DNA of 64,000 bases from positions 186,001 to 250,000 of the forward strand of contig NZ_JPOI01000001.1 of assembly GCF_000733845.1 (NCBI RefSeq), written 5' to 3'. This stretch comes from Geobacillus vulcani PSS1 (GTDB lineage Bacteria > Bacillota > Bacilli > Bacillales > Anoxybacillaceae). Below the pieces are notes generated by a model. That model made no database searches. It was not told the DNA's origin and worked only from the letters and a program-made list of their open reading frames with translations. Shown here in pieces: positions 30,271 to 39,077 of the stretch; within the stretch, counting starts at the first letter, position 1; each line of letters opens with the position of its first letter. The position numbers and the translations under genes were made by a program.

Positions 30271-30738
30271 TTATTGTTCAGATAATATTCCATTTGGCCC
30301 GAATAAGAGGCGTGTAAGGATTTGATGCAAAAATGAACGCTCCTCATCATTCAATGAAGCAAACCAAGCATTTTCCAAATCGGGAATAATAGAAAGGGCT
30401 TGAATAAGTTTTTTCTCCCCAGATTTAGTTATCGTAAGGTCATATGCTCTGCGATCTTTTAAATTTCGTTTACGTTCCACTAGCCCTTGCCTTTCAAGTT
30501 CATCGATGATTGGTACTAAAGTTGATTTATCGATGGATAACTTTTGTGCTATGGAATTTTGTGGAAGTGGACCTAAATGTTTTAAATAATTTAGTACTCC
30601 TAAATGCCTAGCTTTAAGTCCTGTTTCTTGAATGGCATTTTCAAACTTTTTGTTTATTGCACGTCCGGCCATCGAAAGCAAAAAACCAACACTTCTGAAA
30701 AACGGATTAAAAGCCTCATTTTCATTCGCATTTGGCAT
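30271..30738 (-). CDS. MarR-family transcriptional regulator
   Basis: 155 aa winged-helix regulator. The helix-turn-helix is in LPQNSIAQKLSIDKSTLVPIIDELERQGLV and the wing is RKRNLKDRRAYDLTIT with the usual DRR. First gene of a three-gene leftward operon. Two identical-arm palindromes lie in its promoter region, which suggests autoregulation. Confidence 0.85.
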   Translation of the reverse strand: MPNANENEAFNPFFRSVGFLLSMAGRAINKKFENAIQETGLKARHLGVLNYLKHLGPLPQNSIAQKLSIDKSTLVPIIDELERQGLVERKRNLKDRRAYDLTITKSGEKKLIQALSIIPDLENAWFASLNDEERSFLHQILTRLLFGPNGILSEQ

Positions 30739-30769
30739 TAAAATTACCTCCTTTACATTATCTTTAATT

Positions 30770-30833
30770 TAGTTTGGAAAACAAACTACCTGTACATAAA
30801 ACTATATAACAAAATAGTTTGCTTGTCAAACTA
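30770..30833 (-). promoter_or_regulatory. MarR operon promoter with two palindromic operators
   Basis: TAGTTTG-N5-CAAACTA occurs twice, at 30770-30788 and 30815-30833, with 45 bp between centres. On the minus strand a -35 TTGACA lies inside the distal palindrome, 17 bp before TATAGT. Binding at both sites would block the promoter. Confidence 0.8.
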
Positions 30834-30882
30834 ATCTGTGCTTAAAAAAACTCCTAATAAAACCCGTGGTGCTAGTTGAGTC

Positions 30883-31479
30883 TTAACGCTCAACTAGCCC
30901 AAGAACAACAAGGGAGTAAACCAGTAAAATACCATCCAGTGCCGTTTCAAATCCAGAAACCGAGTTTGCTCGAATCTCGGTGATCCGATACGAATCGACT
31001 AAAACCGAAAACACGGTTTCCATCACTTTGCCTTTTCGTTTCACCCACTGTTTCCATGCGTCGGATTGGCGAATTCGCTGATTTTTTCGAACGAGCGTCC
31101 AAAAAGCGACTCGATGCTCTTCGTACAGCTTCTTTTGTAGTTTTTGATTGATGTACCCTTTGCCGAGGTTATATGGATGTGGAATTTGCGCCATGACGGT
31201 TTCAGCGGCCACCCGATCGTGACAAGACGCTTCAGTGACGACATATCCCATCGGAATCCCTTAGTCGGTGACCTGCAGATGAAGTTTCAACCCATAGAAA
31301 GCGATCTTTTTCGAAGCACAATAGCCAATATCCGCAATTCCACGAAACCGTTTGGCGCGATACATTTGGGATGAATGACACAGCTCGATCGGCAAACTGT
31401 CCACGACCGCATACGCATGGTGTTGCCCGTGCTTGGCCAGCTGGTGCCGAATCCACTTGATCGCAAAGCTAAAGGAATT
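30883..31479 (-). pseudogene. IS982-type transposase, truncated and with an internal stop
   Basis: The two pieces share one frame and read VVDSLPIELCHSSQMYRAKR...YGLKLHLQVTD, a TAA stop (31261-31263), then GIPMGYVVTEASCHDR and a tail ending VVLGLVER. The DDE-like segments and order match IS982 family transposases (about 290 aa), so roughly 90 N-terminal residues are missing. AAA to TAA would create the stop. A 9 bp hairpin (CTAGTTGAG/CTCAACTAG, 30871-30897) marks the left side. Confidence 0.7.
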
Positions 31480-31486
31480 CATTTTC

Positions 31487-31622
31487 CACAAAACAAGATT
31501 GCTGTTTACCGCAAAGAGGAAAGTTTCCTAAAGAGGATTTATTAATCGCTGGAACTCCGTATTGGTCAAAATACACCATTGAAAGCTTTGCCAAGCACTT
31601 ATTGGAGCAACAGAAGCAATGA
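31487..31622 (+). pseudogene. Orphan C-terminal coding fragment
   Basis: An open frame reading FPKEDLLIAGTPYWSKYTIE, then SFAKHLLEQQKQ and a stop, has protein-like composition but no start. It begins where the IS982 remnant ends, so it is probably the tail of a gene cut by that element. The family is not recognised. Confidence 0.35.
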
Positions 31623-32610
31623 TCGAGGAAAAAATATAGCAAAATTTTGATTGAACAATGAGGTATAGGTACCGTCAAGAATTTTGTGTAATGTAATGGG
31701 GTAGGGTTTCTCTGAAATGGATTTGGAATGAATAGGGAACTAGTTTCCTCCACACAGGAGACTGAATATTCAGTTTCCTGTGTGGAAAGGGAGAATCCCC
31801 CTATTTTGTTTATTTACAGTATTATTCGTTGAAGGGCTTCCTGTGCTTCGGCAAATCCTCGCAACGTTCGTCCTGCCCATTTCTCATTAAAATCTTGAAT
31901 GATCAAATACACGACTTTTTCCGCGGCTTCTAAACTGCTCAAACTGTTCATCGGCTTGAGACGTTTCCGAATCTCCTTGATCGTTCGATGGCATTCGTCG
32001 TGTAAATCACACTTCGAATACTGCTTGGATCATCCATAAATGTTAGGAGGACATCCAACTCATTGGCCCTAGATTTAACTTCTCTCGGATACTTGCTTGA
32101 CCATTTCGACTCAAACTGTTGAAACATCTGTAATGCCATCTCCTTATTCGGTGCGCGATAAATCAGCTTGAGGTTCTCTGCCACTTCAAATTGATCTTTT
32201 TTCCGAACACGATTTAAGGTATTACGTACTTTGTGAACGACACAAGGCTGCACATCGGCTTTCGGATACACCGCCTTAAAGGCTTCCTCCAACCCCGGAA
32301 GGCCATCGAAGACGCCCAGAAGCACTTCCTTTACGCCCCTGTTGTATAGTTGTTGAAGAATCTCCTGCCATACATAGACGCTTTCTTGTCCTCCCACAAA
32401 GAAATCCAGAATTTCGCGATACCCTTCTTCTCACTCCTAACACCACATAAATGACTTCTTTCTCTACCGTATCGCGGCGAAGTTTCACGTACAAGCCGTC
32501 CAAATATAAGACCGAATAACGTTTGGATAGTGGACGATGGTGCCATTTCTCGATGTCTTCTTTCACGACATCGGTAATACGGCTGATCGTCGCTGGAGAA
32601 TAAGCATTTC

Positions 32611-32749
32611 CTAGAAGGCTGGTGAAAAACGACAGATTCGCTCGATTGGTGAGAAATCACCAGGAATAAAATGATGACGTTGCAAGGTTTTTCAATTTGA
32701 GAAACACTGTTGGAGAGCAGTATTTCCCCTTAAATCACCGGCCTTCTAG
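32611..32749 (+). repeat. CTAG-type MITE inserted in the IS256 transposase (139 bp)
   Basis: Starts CTAGAAGGCTGGTGAAAAA and ends TAAATCACCGGCCTTCTAG. The host gene reads ATT-CTA-G|element|CTAG-GAAATGC. Removing the element and one CTAG gives ATT CTA GGA AAT GC, which encodes I-L-G-N exactly as the family requires. So the insertion duplicated the 4 bp target CTAG. Confidence 0.85.
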
Positions 32750-33074
32750 AATTCGTTCGATAAATTTGCCAATTTCCCGTGTACTCATGCCACTTTGATA
32801 CATCCGAATGATGGCTTCCTCCAGCCAGCCGGTGTGGCGTTGATAAGGGGCAAACAACTGCGTTTGAAATTCTCCGTTTCGGTCTCTTGGCACCAAAAGA
32901 CCCTCAATCCGGCCGTATTGCGTTGTAAATTATCATTTTATTTCAGCACAAAACACCCATTTTTTTGCACATTCTTTCAGAAAGCCCTCTCCCCTTTTCT
33001 GAAGGAATGTGCTAATTTTTTTGTGAATTGTTTCGGACGAAGATTTCCATTCGTTTCAAGGAGGGGGAGGAAGT

Positions 33075-33626
33075 GTGATCCAGTTTCACGACTTTGGCAT
33101 TGACATTTCAAACGTATACGGATCGTGGGAAAGGGAACGATTTTCCTGATGTAAACCAATGTCCCCACTGTCTATCCCGCCGCCCCTTGCATCGTCACGG
33201 GTATTACCAACGCTATGCGTTGACGGCAGAGGGGGAGTATCGCCTTTGGATCGCGCGGTACGCTCGCGAGAATGCCGCAAAACCGTGAGTGTGCTGCCTT
33301 CGTTCCTCCTCCCGTATGTTCAATATACCCCATCCGTCATCTGGCAAGCGGTCAAAGCATGGCTCGAAACACCAGGACGAGGAGCGAAGACCAAACAGGT
33401 TGGTTTTCCCACCAAGGGGGTCATTTTGTTTTATGTCCGACGATTTTTCCGGAATCTCTCCCGTTTGCATCACGCGGCGGCGAGGAGGTGGGGGATCATC
33501 GGCCCTGTGGGGAACGCAAGAACCGAACGGGCAGTCTGGTGGATGCAGCTCTTGGAGGGACGGGGGGTGGGCTCGATCATCCAAGACCTGTGGGCCAACG
33601 AGAGATGGCATCTGTTTGCAGATTAA
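33075..33626 (+). pseudogene. DUF6431-like zinc-ribbon transposon protein, frame-disrupted
   Basis: Three frame segments join into one protein. A GTG after GGGGGAGG opens VIQFHDFGIDISN. A second frame reads PDVNQCPHCLSRRPLHRHGY, then YQRYALTAEGEYRLWIARY. The first frame then resumes with RSRECRKTVSVLPSFLLPY, QYTPSVIWQAVKAWLE and an end at WHLFAD. CPHC and a second (C)REC knuckle suggest a DNA-binding zinc ribbon as in DUF6431 proteins accompanying transposases. The RSREC form has lost one Cys. Two compensating indels (near 33145 and 33260) make it probably non-functional, or sequencing errors. Confidence 0.6.
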
Positions 33627-33779
33627 ACCGTTTCTCAATTTTACATTAAAAACCAAAAAAGGGGACTGTTGATGTTTCCACAAACCCTTCCTCTCGACGA
33701 ATCTCGAGCCGTTTCGTAAGATAGGGGACAGAGGGACCGGGACAGTCCAAAATCACAGAGAGGCAAGGAGGAGATCCGG

Positions 33780-35030
33780 ATGGATGAATCGATGAGACAC
33801 GATATCGCCCTGTTTCGGTACGGGCTGATCGCTCCATTGGTGAATGGGCAGGTGGAACCCAAAGCGTATTTGAATGAGGTGGGTGGGCGAGTGCACTCGA
33901 TTCCTCATCAAGGGGACAAACTCATTGCGACGAAGACGATTCTGGATTGGTGTGCTCGATACAAAAAAGGGGGCTTCGACGCCTTGAAGCCGAAGCGCCG
34001 TTCGGACCGCGGCCGCTCCAGACGTCTGTCGCCCGATGATGAGGATCATATTCTAGCGTTGAGGAAGGAACATCCCACCATGCCCGTTACCGTTTTCTAT
34101 GAACAACTCACCAAGCAAGGGGACATTCCTACCACCCTCTCATATTTTACTATATATCGACTGTTGAAAAAACACAACCTGGTGGGAAAAGAAATCTTGC
34201 CGATGCCGGAGCGAAAGCGTTTTGCATATGACCAGATCAATGAGCTATGGCAAGGAGACTTATCCCATGGACCCACGATTCGCGTCCATGGGAAAGCCCA
34301 GAAAACGTTTCTGATCGCTTATATCGATGACTGCTCACGGTTGGTGCCGTACGCGCAGTTTTTCCCTTCGGAGAAGTTTGAAGGGCTGCGGGTCGTCACA
34401 AAGGAAGCGGTGCTTCGTTGCGGGAAGCCGAAACGCATTTACTCGGACAACGGGAAAATTTACCGGTCCGAGGTGCTGCAGTATGCGTGCGCCGAGATGG
34501 GGATTACGCTCATCCACACCCAGCCGTATGACCCGCAAAGCAAAGGGAAAATCGAACGGTTCTTCCGCACCGTACAGACGCGGTTTTATCCGCTATTGGA
34601 GCTGAATCCGCCGAAGTCGCTTGACGAGTTGAACGAGCGGTTTGGGAAGTGGCTTGAAGAAGAGTATCACCGAAAACCACACGCCTCACTGGACGGAAAA
34701 ACGCCGCATGAGGTGTTTCAGTCCCAAGTGGAACGAGTGGTGTGGGTCGAAGACATCGATTGGCTGGATGCGATTTTTCTGAAACGGGAGCACCGCAAGG
34801 TGAAAGCCGATGGCACGATCACCCTAAATCAACAGCTATACGAAGTGCCGCCTCGGTTCATTGGGCAATCGATTGAGCTCCGCTATGACGAACGAGGTGT
34901 CTATGTGTACGAAGACGGCAAACGGGTAGCGGAAGCCATTCGGGTGCGTTTGGAGGATAACGCCCATGTGAAGCGTCACCGGTCGCCGTTTGCGGCAGTT
35001 CCAGCGAAGGAGAGAGAACACGGTGTATAA
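33780..35030 (+). CDS. DDE transposase of the 3.1 kb transposon (IS481/Mu-like, rve fold)
   Basis: 416 aa. N-terminal helix-turn-helix region (residues ~45-120), then an rve-type catalytic core: first Asp in WQGDLSHGPT, second Asp in IYSDNGKIY and Glu in KGKIERFFRTVQ, with DD and exactly 35 residues before E. A beta-barrel Mu-transposase C-terminal-like part follows (LNQQLYEVPPRFIGQSIELRYD). The ATG follows AAGGAGGAG. Its stop overlaps the ATPase start, so the two are coupled. Intact, hence the element may still be active. Confidence 0.85.
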   Translation: MDESMRHDIALFRYGLIAPLVNGQVEPKAYLNEVGGRVHSIPHQGDKLIATKTILDWCARYKKGGFDALKPKRRSDRGRSRRLSPDDEDHILALRKEHPTMPVTVFYEQLTKQGDIPTTLSYFTIYRLLKKHNLVGKEILPMPERKRFAYDQINELWQGDLSHGPTIRVHGKAQKTFLIAYIDDCSRLVPYAQFFPSEKFEGLRVVTKEAVLRCGKPKRIYSDNGKIYRSEVLQYACAEMGITLIHTQPYDPQSKGKIERFFRTVQTRFYPLLELNPPKSLDELNERFGKWLEEEYHRKPHASLDGKTPHEVFQSQVERVVWVEDIDWLDAIFLKREHRKVKADGTITLNQQLYEVPPRFIGQSIELRYDERGVYVYEDGKRVAEAIRVRLEDNAHVKRHRSPFAAVPAKEREHGV

Positions 35031-35823
35031 ATCGTTCTACTCTCTTTCACGGGAGCCGTTTGCGAAAGAAACCGCCCCGTCCGAGGCGTATCAAGGGGCA
35101 GCGTTTCAAGAAGCGCTGCGGGCGCTGGAGTACGTGAAACGAACCCGGGGAATCGGGCTGTTGACCGGAGAACCGGGGGCGGGCAAGACATTCGCCCTTC
35201 GGGCGTGGAAAGAATCGTTGTCCCCTTCTTTGTATCACGTGGTCTACTTCCCGTTATCGACCGGAGGCGTGATGGATTTTTACCGCGGGCTGGCCCTTGG
35301 GTTGGGGGAGGAACCGAAATACCGCAAGGTGGATCTCTTCCGCCAAATCCAGCAGGCCATTGAGCGGTTGTATCATGAACGGCGGATCACACCGGTGTTG
35401 ATATTGGACGAGATGCATTTAGCGAAGGATGCCTTTTTACAGGACATCGCCATCTTGTTCAACTTTGAGATGGATTCAACCAACCCCTTTGTCTTGATGT
35501 TAGCTGGACTGCCCCATTTACAGGGGAAGCTGCGGCTCAATCAGCACCGCCCTCTCGATCAGCGGATCATCATGCGATGCCGGATGGGGCCGCTCGAGAA
35601 GGAGGAGGTGGCGGGCTACATCGAGCATCGGATGAAACAGGCCGGGGCGAAGCATCCGATCTTCACTCCATCGGCGTTAGAGGCGATTACCCTGCAGTCG
35701 CAGGGATGGCCTCGGGTGATCAACACGTTGGCTACGACATGCCTGCTGTACGGGCATCAGCTGAAAAAGGACGTCATTGACGAAGAAGTGGTACGCATGG
35801 CCACAGAGGAAATGGGGTATTAG
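35023..35823 (+). CDS. AAA ATPase of the transposon (TniB/TnsC/ExeA-like)
   Basis: 266 aa. Walker A GEPGAGKT (~residue 45), Walker B PVLILDEMH (~125), sensor-like LMLAGLPHL (~160) and arginine-rich RIIMRCRMGPL. This layout matches AAA_22 proteins such as TniB, TnsC and ExeA-type transposition ATPases, which select targets and activate the transposase. I use the GTG at 35023 (VYKSFYSLSREPF), 6 nt after AAGGAGAG; it overlaps the transposase stop by 8 nt. The longer frame from 34990 lies inside the transposase. Confidence 0.82.
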   Translation: MYKSFYSLSREPFAKETAPSEAYQGAAFQEALRALEYVKRTRGIGLLTGEPGAGKTFALRAWKESLSPSLYHVVYFPLSTGGVMDFYRGLALGLGEEPKYRKVDLFRQIQQAIERLYHERRITPVLILDEMHLAKDAFLQDIAILFNFEMDSTNPFVLMLAGLPHLQGKLRLNQHRPLDQRIIMRCRMGPLEKEEVAGYIEHRMKQAGAKHPIFTPSALEAITLQSQGWPRVINTLATTCLLYGHQLKKDVIDEEVVRMATEEMGY

Positions 35824-36208
35824 CACGAAAGGGGCCGAATCGGCCTCTTTTGTGCTTTCTCTTTTCCATCGGTCCACCAGGCGCGCTGGAAATCTTCATC
35901 TGAAAGAGCGTGCAAACGTTCCGAAAGAATGTGCAAAATCCGGAACAATCCGCAAAAATTTTGCACATTATTTCCGAATCCGCCTGAAATAATTTGAAAA
36001 AGGGATTCTGAAATAATGTGCTAATTTACAGCGTATCTAGATTTCGCTGATAGTAGCCGTTTCTCATGTTTGGCGTTCCAGCCTGTTCGATTTCGAGGAA
36101 ATGTTTGATTTCTTCCCGCATGATCAGTTCTAATTTTTCTTTTACAAACTGACGAATGGTATTTTCCAGTTGATTTGCCCAGTCTACATTCGGTATACTT
36201 TTAGACAT

Positions 36209-36426
36209 AGGTAGGGTTCTCCCTTTCTCTAAGATTTTTGGTCCAATCAGAGAATACCCTACCTTTTTTCTTTTGTTCTAGCAAAATGCTTTACACAAAA
36301 TTTTATACATCATCGTATCACCAACCATACCATCTTATTACTACTTTTTATTGAGTCAATAGCTTATCTAAATTGTTATAAAAAAGACGACACTGCTATA
36401 AAGCAAGCAGGTCGCCTAGATTGGCT
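36209..36426. other. IS256 end and terminator of the DUF4304 gene
   Basis: No gene. Contains the IS256 ribosome-binding and left-end region, then an imperfect stem GGCGACCTGC...GCAGTGTCGTC (36385-36418, minus strand) followed by TTTTTTATAAC, which is a plausible terminator for the gene at 36427. Confidence 0.5.
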
Positions 36427-36843
36427 CTATCGTGCTGTTTGCTTTTGCTTTATTTTTTCAAACCAATTTTCTTCAACATCCAAATATGGTAAAACATTCT
36501 TAGCCATGCGAATAAATTCTGTTTCCTCTAAATTTTGGTTTTCGTTATCGAATTTAAACCAATCTTTATCCCCATTTTTATTATTCATTATTCTAAAACG
36601 ATTGTTTAAGTGAAAAGCATTCATCTTTTGAAATGGTCGAACTATACCATCAACGATCACGTTTCCTTCCTTATTAACCCTTGCTACTCCAACTTCTATT
36701 ATAAATCCTCCTCCCCATTTATCAAATTGAAACGATAGCAGATAACCTAACTGACCTTCTTGCTTCCTAAAATGAGGAAAAGCCCCTTTAAATCCCCTGC
36801 TTCTTAGTTCTGGGACTACTATTTTCTTTAAAGCACCGACCAT
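36427..36843 (-). CDS. DUF4304 family protein
   Basis: 138 aa, soluble. The N-terminal KKIVVPELRSRGFKGAFPHFRK, central YLLSFQFDKWGGGFIIEVGVARV and the later FKFDNENQNLEE match the DUF4304 pattern, proteins of unknown function often found alone in accessory DNA. The ATG follows AAGGATAA. Base composition is AT-rich compared with the core genome, suggesting acquisition. Confidence 0.7.
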   Translation of the reverse strand: MVGALKKIVVPELRSRGFKGAFPHFRKQEGQLGYLLSFQFDKWGGGFIIEVGVARVNKEGNVIVDGIVRPFQKMNAFHLNNRFRIMNNKNGDKDWFKFDNENQNLEETEFIRMAKNVLPYLDVEENWFEKIKQKQTAR

Positions 36844-36924
36844 TTTATCCTTATTAGATAATATAAAGATCCCTTCCCTCTAAAAATGTTGATATATCAA
36901 GGTTTCTTGGCATCTTAGGGGTGT

Positions 36925-37160
36925 CAAAAAATATTTTTCGACAAGCTTCTGTGGGCATTTGAGCGTCTCGCTTTGCCGATAACGCTCCATTCGCCCCCTA
37001 TCGTCTGATTCGCAATGTCCATCGTAAACGGCGTTTTCTCTACCACCATCAGCACACGGCCTCGCACATCTCTATCATACAGGCGTCATGTTTGCGCTTG
37101 ACGCTGTCGATTCCAATCACTAATGAGTGACTTGTTCAATTTTTTGTGTGTACAATTCAT
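36925..37160 (-). pseudogene. IS110-family transposase N-terminal remnant
   Basis: From the ATG 37160 (MNCTHKKLNKSLI) the frame shifts into IGIDSVKRKHDACM. This corresponds to the conserved IS110 start (V-G-I-D-V-A-K-x-K-H). It shifts again into RLYDRDVRGRVLMVVEKTPF and then ends. At least two frameshifts, and the rest is missing. A GGAGGGAC leader precedes it. Confidence 0.6.
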
Positions 37161-37250
37161 AATAGAGTCCCTCCTTGGTTGATGTTGGTGGTTGTGTAAC
37201 CCTGCACCATACCAAGGGGGCTTTTTTCTTCCAAGTCCCTGAAAACCTTT

Positions 37251-37771
37251 CTAACAGGAATGCTCCTTATTGTATCTGGGAGACTCATGGTTTTTAGGTA
37301 CGTTTTCCAATATACTCCATTTTATAGAGTTATCTGGTTTACACCATTCAACTATCTCATTTAGAAAATTTCCTTTTTCAACAATTTCTTTTATAAAAGC
37401 TCTGTGGTAATCTGTCACTTCCTTGTTATAATATAATGTTTCTATTTCAACTAGATATGGTTTCAATTTCTCTGGCTCCTTTAGTTCTAATTTCCCCTTT
37501 ACATTTCTTGTCATATACCAAAAGCAAACAGAGTGGTAATCGCTTGTATGTGCTATAAACGAAACCACACCACGTAATTCTAAATCATCGACTATTAAAC
37601 CAGTTTCCTCAAACATTTCTCTCTTACAAGCTTGTTCTAGAGTCTCATGTAATTCTACATGACCACCCGGAGGAATAAAATAGCCATGTACTGCCGAAGT
37701 TTTATCTTTTTTTTTATCATGACAATCTTATCATTTAAAAGAGCTATGCAAGATACTTGAACTCGAATCAT
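37251..37771 (-). pseudogene. Nudix hydrolase with a frameshift in a nine-A run
   Basis: Start ATG 37771 reads MIRVQVSCIALLNDKIVMIK. After AAAAAAAAA (plus-strand T-run at 37707-37715) one base is missing, and the protein continues as DKTSAVHGYFIPPGGHVE. The Nudix box is then complete: G-G-H-V-E-L-H-E-T-L-E with R-E-M-F-E-E-T-G-L. Total about 173 aa, normal for a small Nudix enzyme that hydrolyses nucleoside-diphosphate derivatives. The lesion could be a true mutation, a slippage switch, or a homopolymer sequencing error. Confidence 0.75.
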
Positions 37772-37803
37772 GTGTAGACATCTCCCTATCTTTAGAATAC
37801 TTA

Positions 37804-39077
37804 CTGTAGAGATGAGCATTTTTCATTACAGTCATTTCCATTTCCTGAGAGACAAACAGGGTACCCCTTAGGCGACATGGAGCTGTTTTTTGATCACATC
37901 AATGGGAATCTCTTGCTTCGCAGCGTCATCGATGAACTCGACGACGCTGTGTCCTTTCCGAGACCGAAGAAGCTCCAGTCCGGAAGAGAGGTCTTGTTGA
38001 GATTCCGCGATGCTGTATACGCAGGCGAATAGCACCACTGCCCAATACCGTTTCACCGCCCGAACGTGGCGAACGCGGTACCACCTGACTTCAGCTGGTC
38101 TTTGGCCTGCCGGAAAACGCATTCGATCGTCCAGCGCTGAGCATCGTAATGCAAGATCTCTTCATCGCTAAGCTCCCGGTCGGTGCTCAAGACGACATGG
38201 AGATGATCCGGTGTCATTGGTTGATCCGCCTTCCAAGCCAGCCGCACCACCGCGTCATCAAGGCCATGGATCGCTCCCTCGTAGCGATACACACGGTAAC
38301 GCTCCTTCGAGCATGGCGATGACATGGAATCCTTGTTTCAGGCAGGCTTCGATGAGCGCTTGGGACGGATACCATGAATCCATGAGCACATACACCGGAT
38401 GATCCGGCTTCCCCTTGAGCGAAGAAAGCCTCTCGATCGCCAGGTCGATTTTGCTTCTTCCCGCCGTCTTGTCATACAGACGAAAGGCGAACGGAAACGC
38501 TTGCGTGAAGGTGTGCACCATCCGCCAAACGAGCGAATGCCCCCCAGACGGATGGATGATCTTTGTGAGAGAAATGCCAATCACACCCTTGAATGGTGTG
38601 GGCAGCCCGTGACGAAGGCTTCGTTTTTTGGCAAATCGTATCATCGATCGAAAGGAACAGAGGTTGATTCGTCCGTTTGGCCAGGCGTTCGATCTGGCGA
38701 AGAACCCACTCCTGAAGCTTCTCAAGCAGTTTTTCCTCGTTCCAAGGGCTTTTTGTGAAAAAGTGGCTGAGCGTGGTTCGATGATTCGAATGAAAACTCC
38801 AGTACCGGACATCCGTCGATGTCCCCGAAAATCTCTTGGTAGTCAAGGCATCGACAAGATGAACGAGATGCTTGATGACCGGTTTCGAGAAATAAAGCGC
38901 CAACCCCAACGTCATGAAAAACTTGTGGATTCCTTGATGATGTGCTAATCTATTCATGAGACATGAACCTCCTTGTGTGAATGGGTTTGAGCACATCTAT
39001 TTTACTCAAGGAGCTGGATTCATGTCTCCTTTTTTGTTTAGTTGTCAATTTATGTTAGCAAATTTGCTCATCTACAG
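37804..39077 (-). mobile_element. IS4-type insertion sequence, decayed
   Basis: Inverted ends CTGTAGAGATGAGCA (from 37804, plus strand) and CTGTAGATGAGCA (from 39077, minus strand) bracket the transposase pseudogene. The right end lies directly against the RHS-like fragment and therefore interrupts it. No clear target duplication is visible. Confidence 0.65.
37868..38957 (-). pseudogene. IS4-family (DDE) transposase with three frameshifts
   Basis: From ATG 38957 (AAGGAGG upstream): MNRLAHHQGIHKFFMTLGLA, SIDDTICQKT (first Asp), CDWHFSHKDHPSVWG. Then a frame change at a six-G run (about 38550) into HSLVWRMVHTFTQAFPFAF and VYVLMDSWYPSQALIEACL (second Asp). A third frame gives YDAQRWTIECVFRQAKDQL (catalytic Glu region), and a fourth ends VIKKQLHVA. 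The YREK-like Glu region and spacing suit the IS4 superfamily. Not functional as written. Confidence 0.75.

Larger units (their letters stand above)
32924..36030 (+). mobile_element. 3.1 kb three-gene transposon (DDE transposase + AAA ATPase) with GCGT target duplication
   Basis: Termini TGTAAATTATCA... and ...TGTGCTAATTTACA are inverted repeats; GCGT flanks both sides (32920-32923 and 36031-36034). Excision with one GCGT rejoins the IS256 gene as N-L-D-T-Q-Y-G-R in frame. Inside are a zinc-ribbon gene with frameshifts, the transposase and the ATPase, all rightward. Copies of GCACATTnTTTCnGAA occur at 32967, 32997 (inverted), 35898, 35919, 35963 and 36006. The first two form a 16 bp hairpin arm pair, and a diverged copy lies in the left terminus. 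Multiple end sites plus an ATPase recall Tn7, Tn5053 and Mu more than simple IS. Confidence 0.85.
31814..36208 (-). pseudogene. IS256 (mutator) family transposase, split by two insertions and two frameshifts
   Basis: The gene reads leftward from ATG 36208. The N-terminus MSKSIPNVDWANQLENTIRQ...NGYYQRNLDT (36208-36035) resumes after the 3.1 kb transposon as QYGRIEGLLVPRDRNGEF (from 32920) down to MSTREIGKFIERIL. It resumes again after the MITE with GNAYSPATISR. Then come a 2 nt loss after VVLGV and, in NAIER, loss of one four-base repeat unit before IKEIRKRLKPMNSLSSLE. The end is ALQRIIL at 31814. Removing both insertions with one target copy each restores the frame at those joints. Confidence 0.85.
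31678..36316 (-). mobile_element. IS256-family insertion sequence, disrupted (approximate limits)
   Basis: Inverted ends with the core ATTTTGTGTAA are seen at about 31680 (plus strand) and about 36300 (minus strand, ATTTTGTGTAAAGC), bracketing the transposase. GTGTAAA is typical of IS256-type ends. A 36 bp near-perfect palindrome (31750-31785) lies between the gene and the right end. The element contains two later insertions (32611-32749 and 32924-36030). Outer base limits are uncertain by some 15 bp. Confidence 0.65.

Noticed and set aside
31469..31753. Minus-strand 94-codon frame
   Set aside because: Composition is not protein-like, no ribosome-binding site, and the opposite strand has a better protein fragment.
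31750..31785. 36 bp palindrome CCACACAGGA...TCCTGTGTGG as a possible attachment site
   Set aside because: It lies between the IS256 transposase stop and the IS end, where a terminator or end structure is the simpler explanation.
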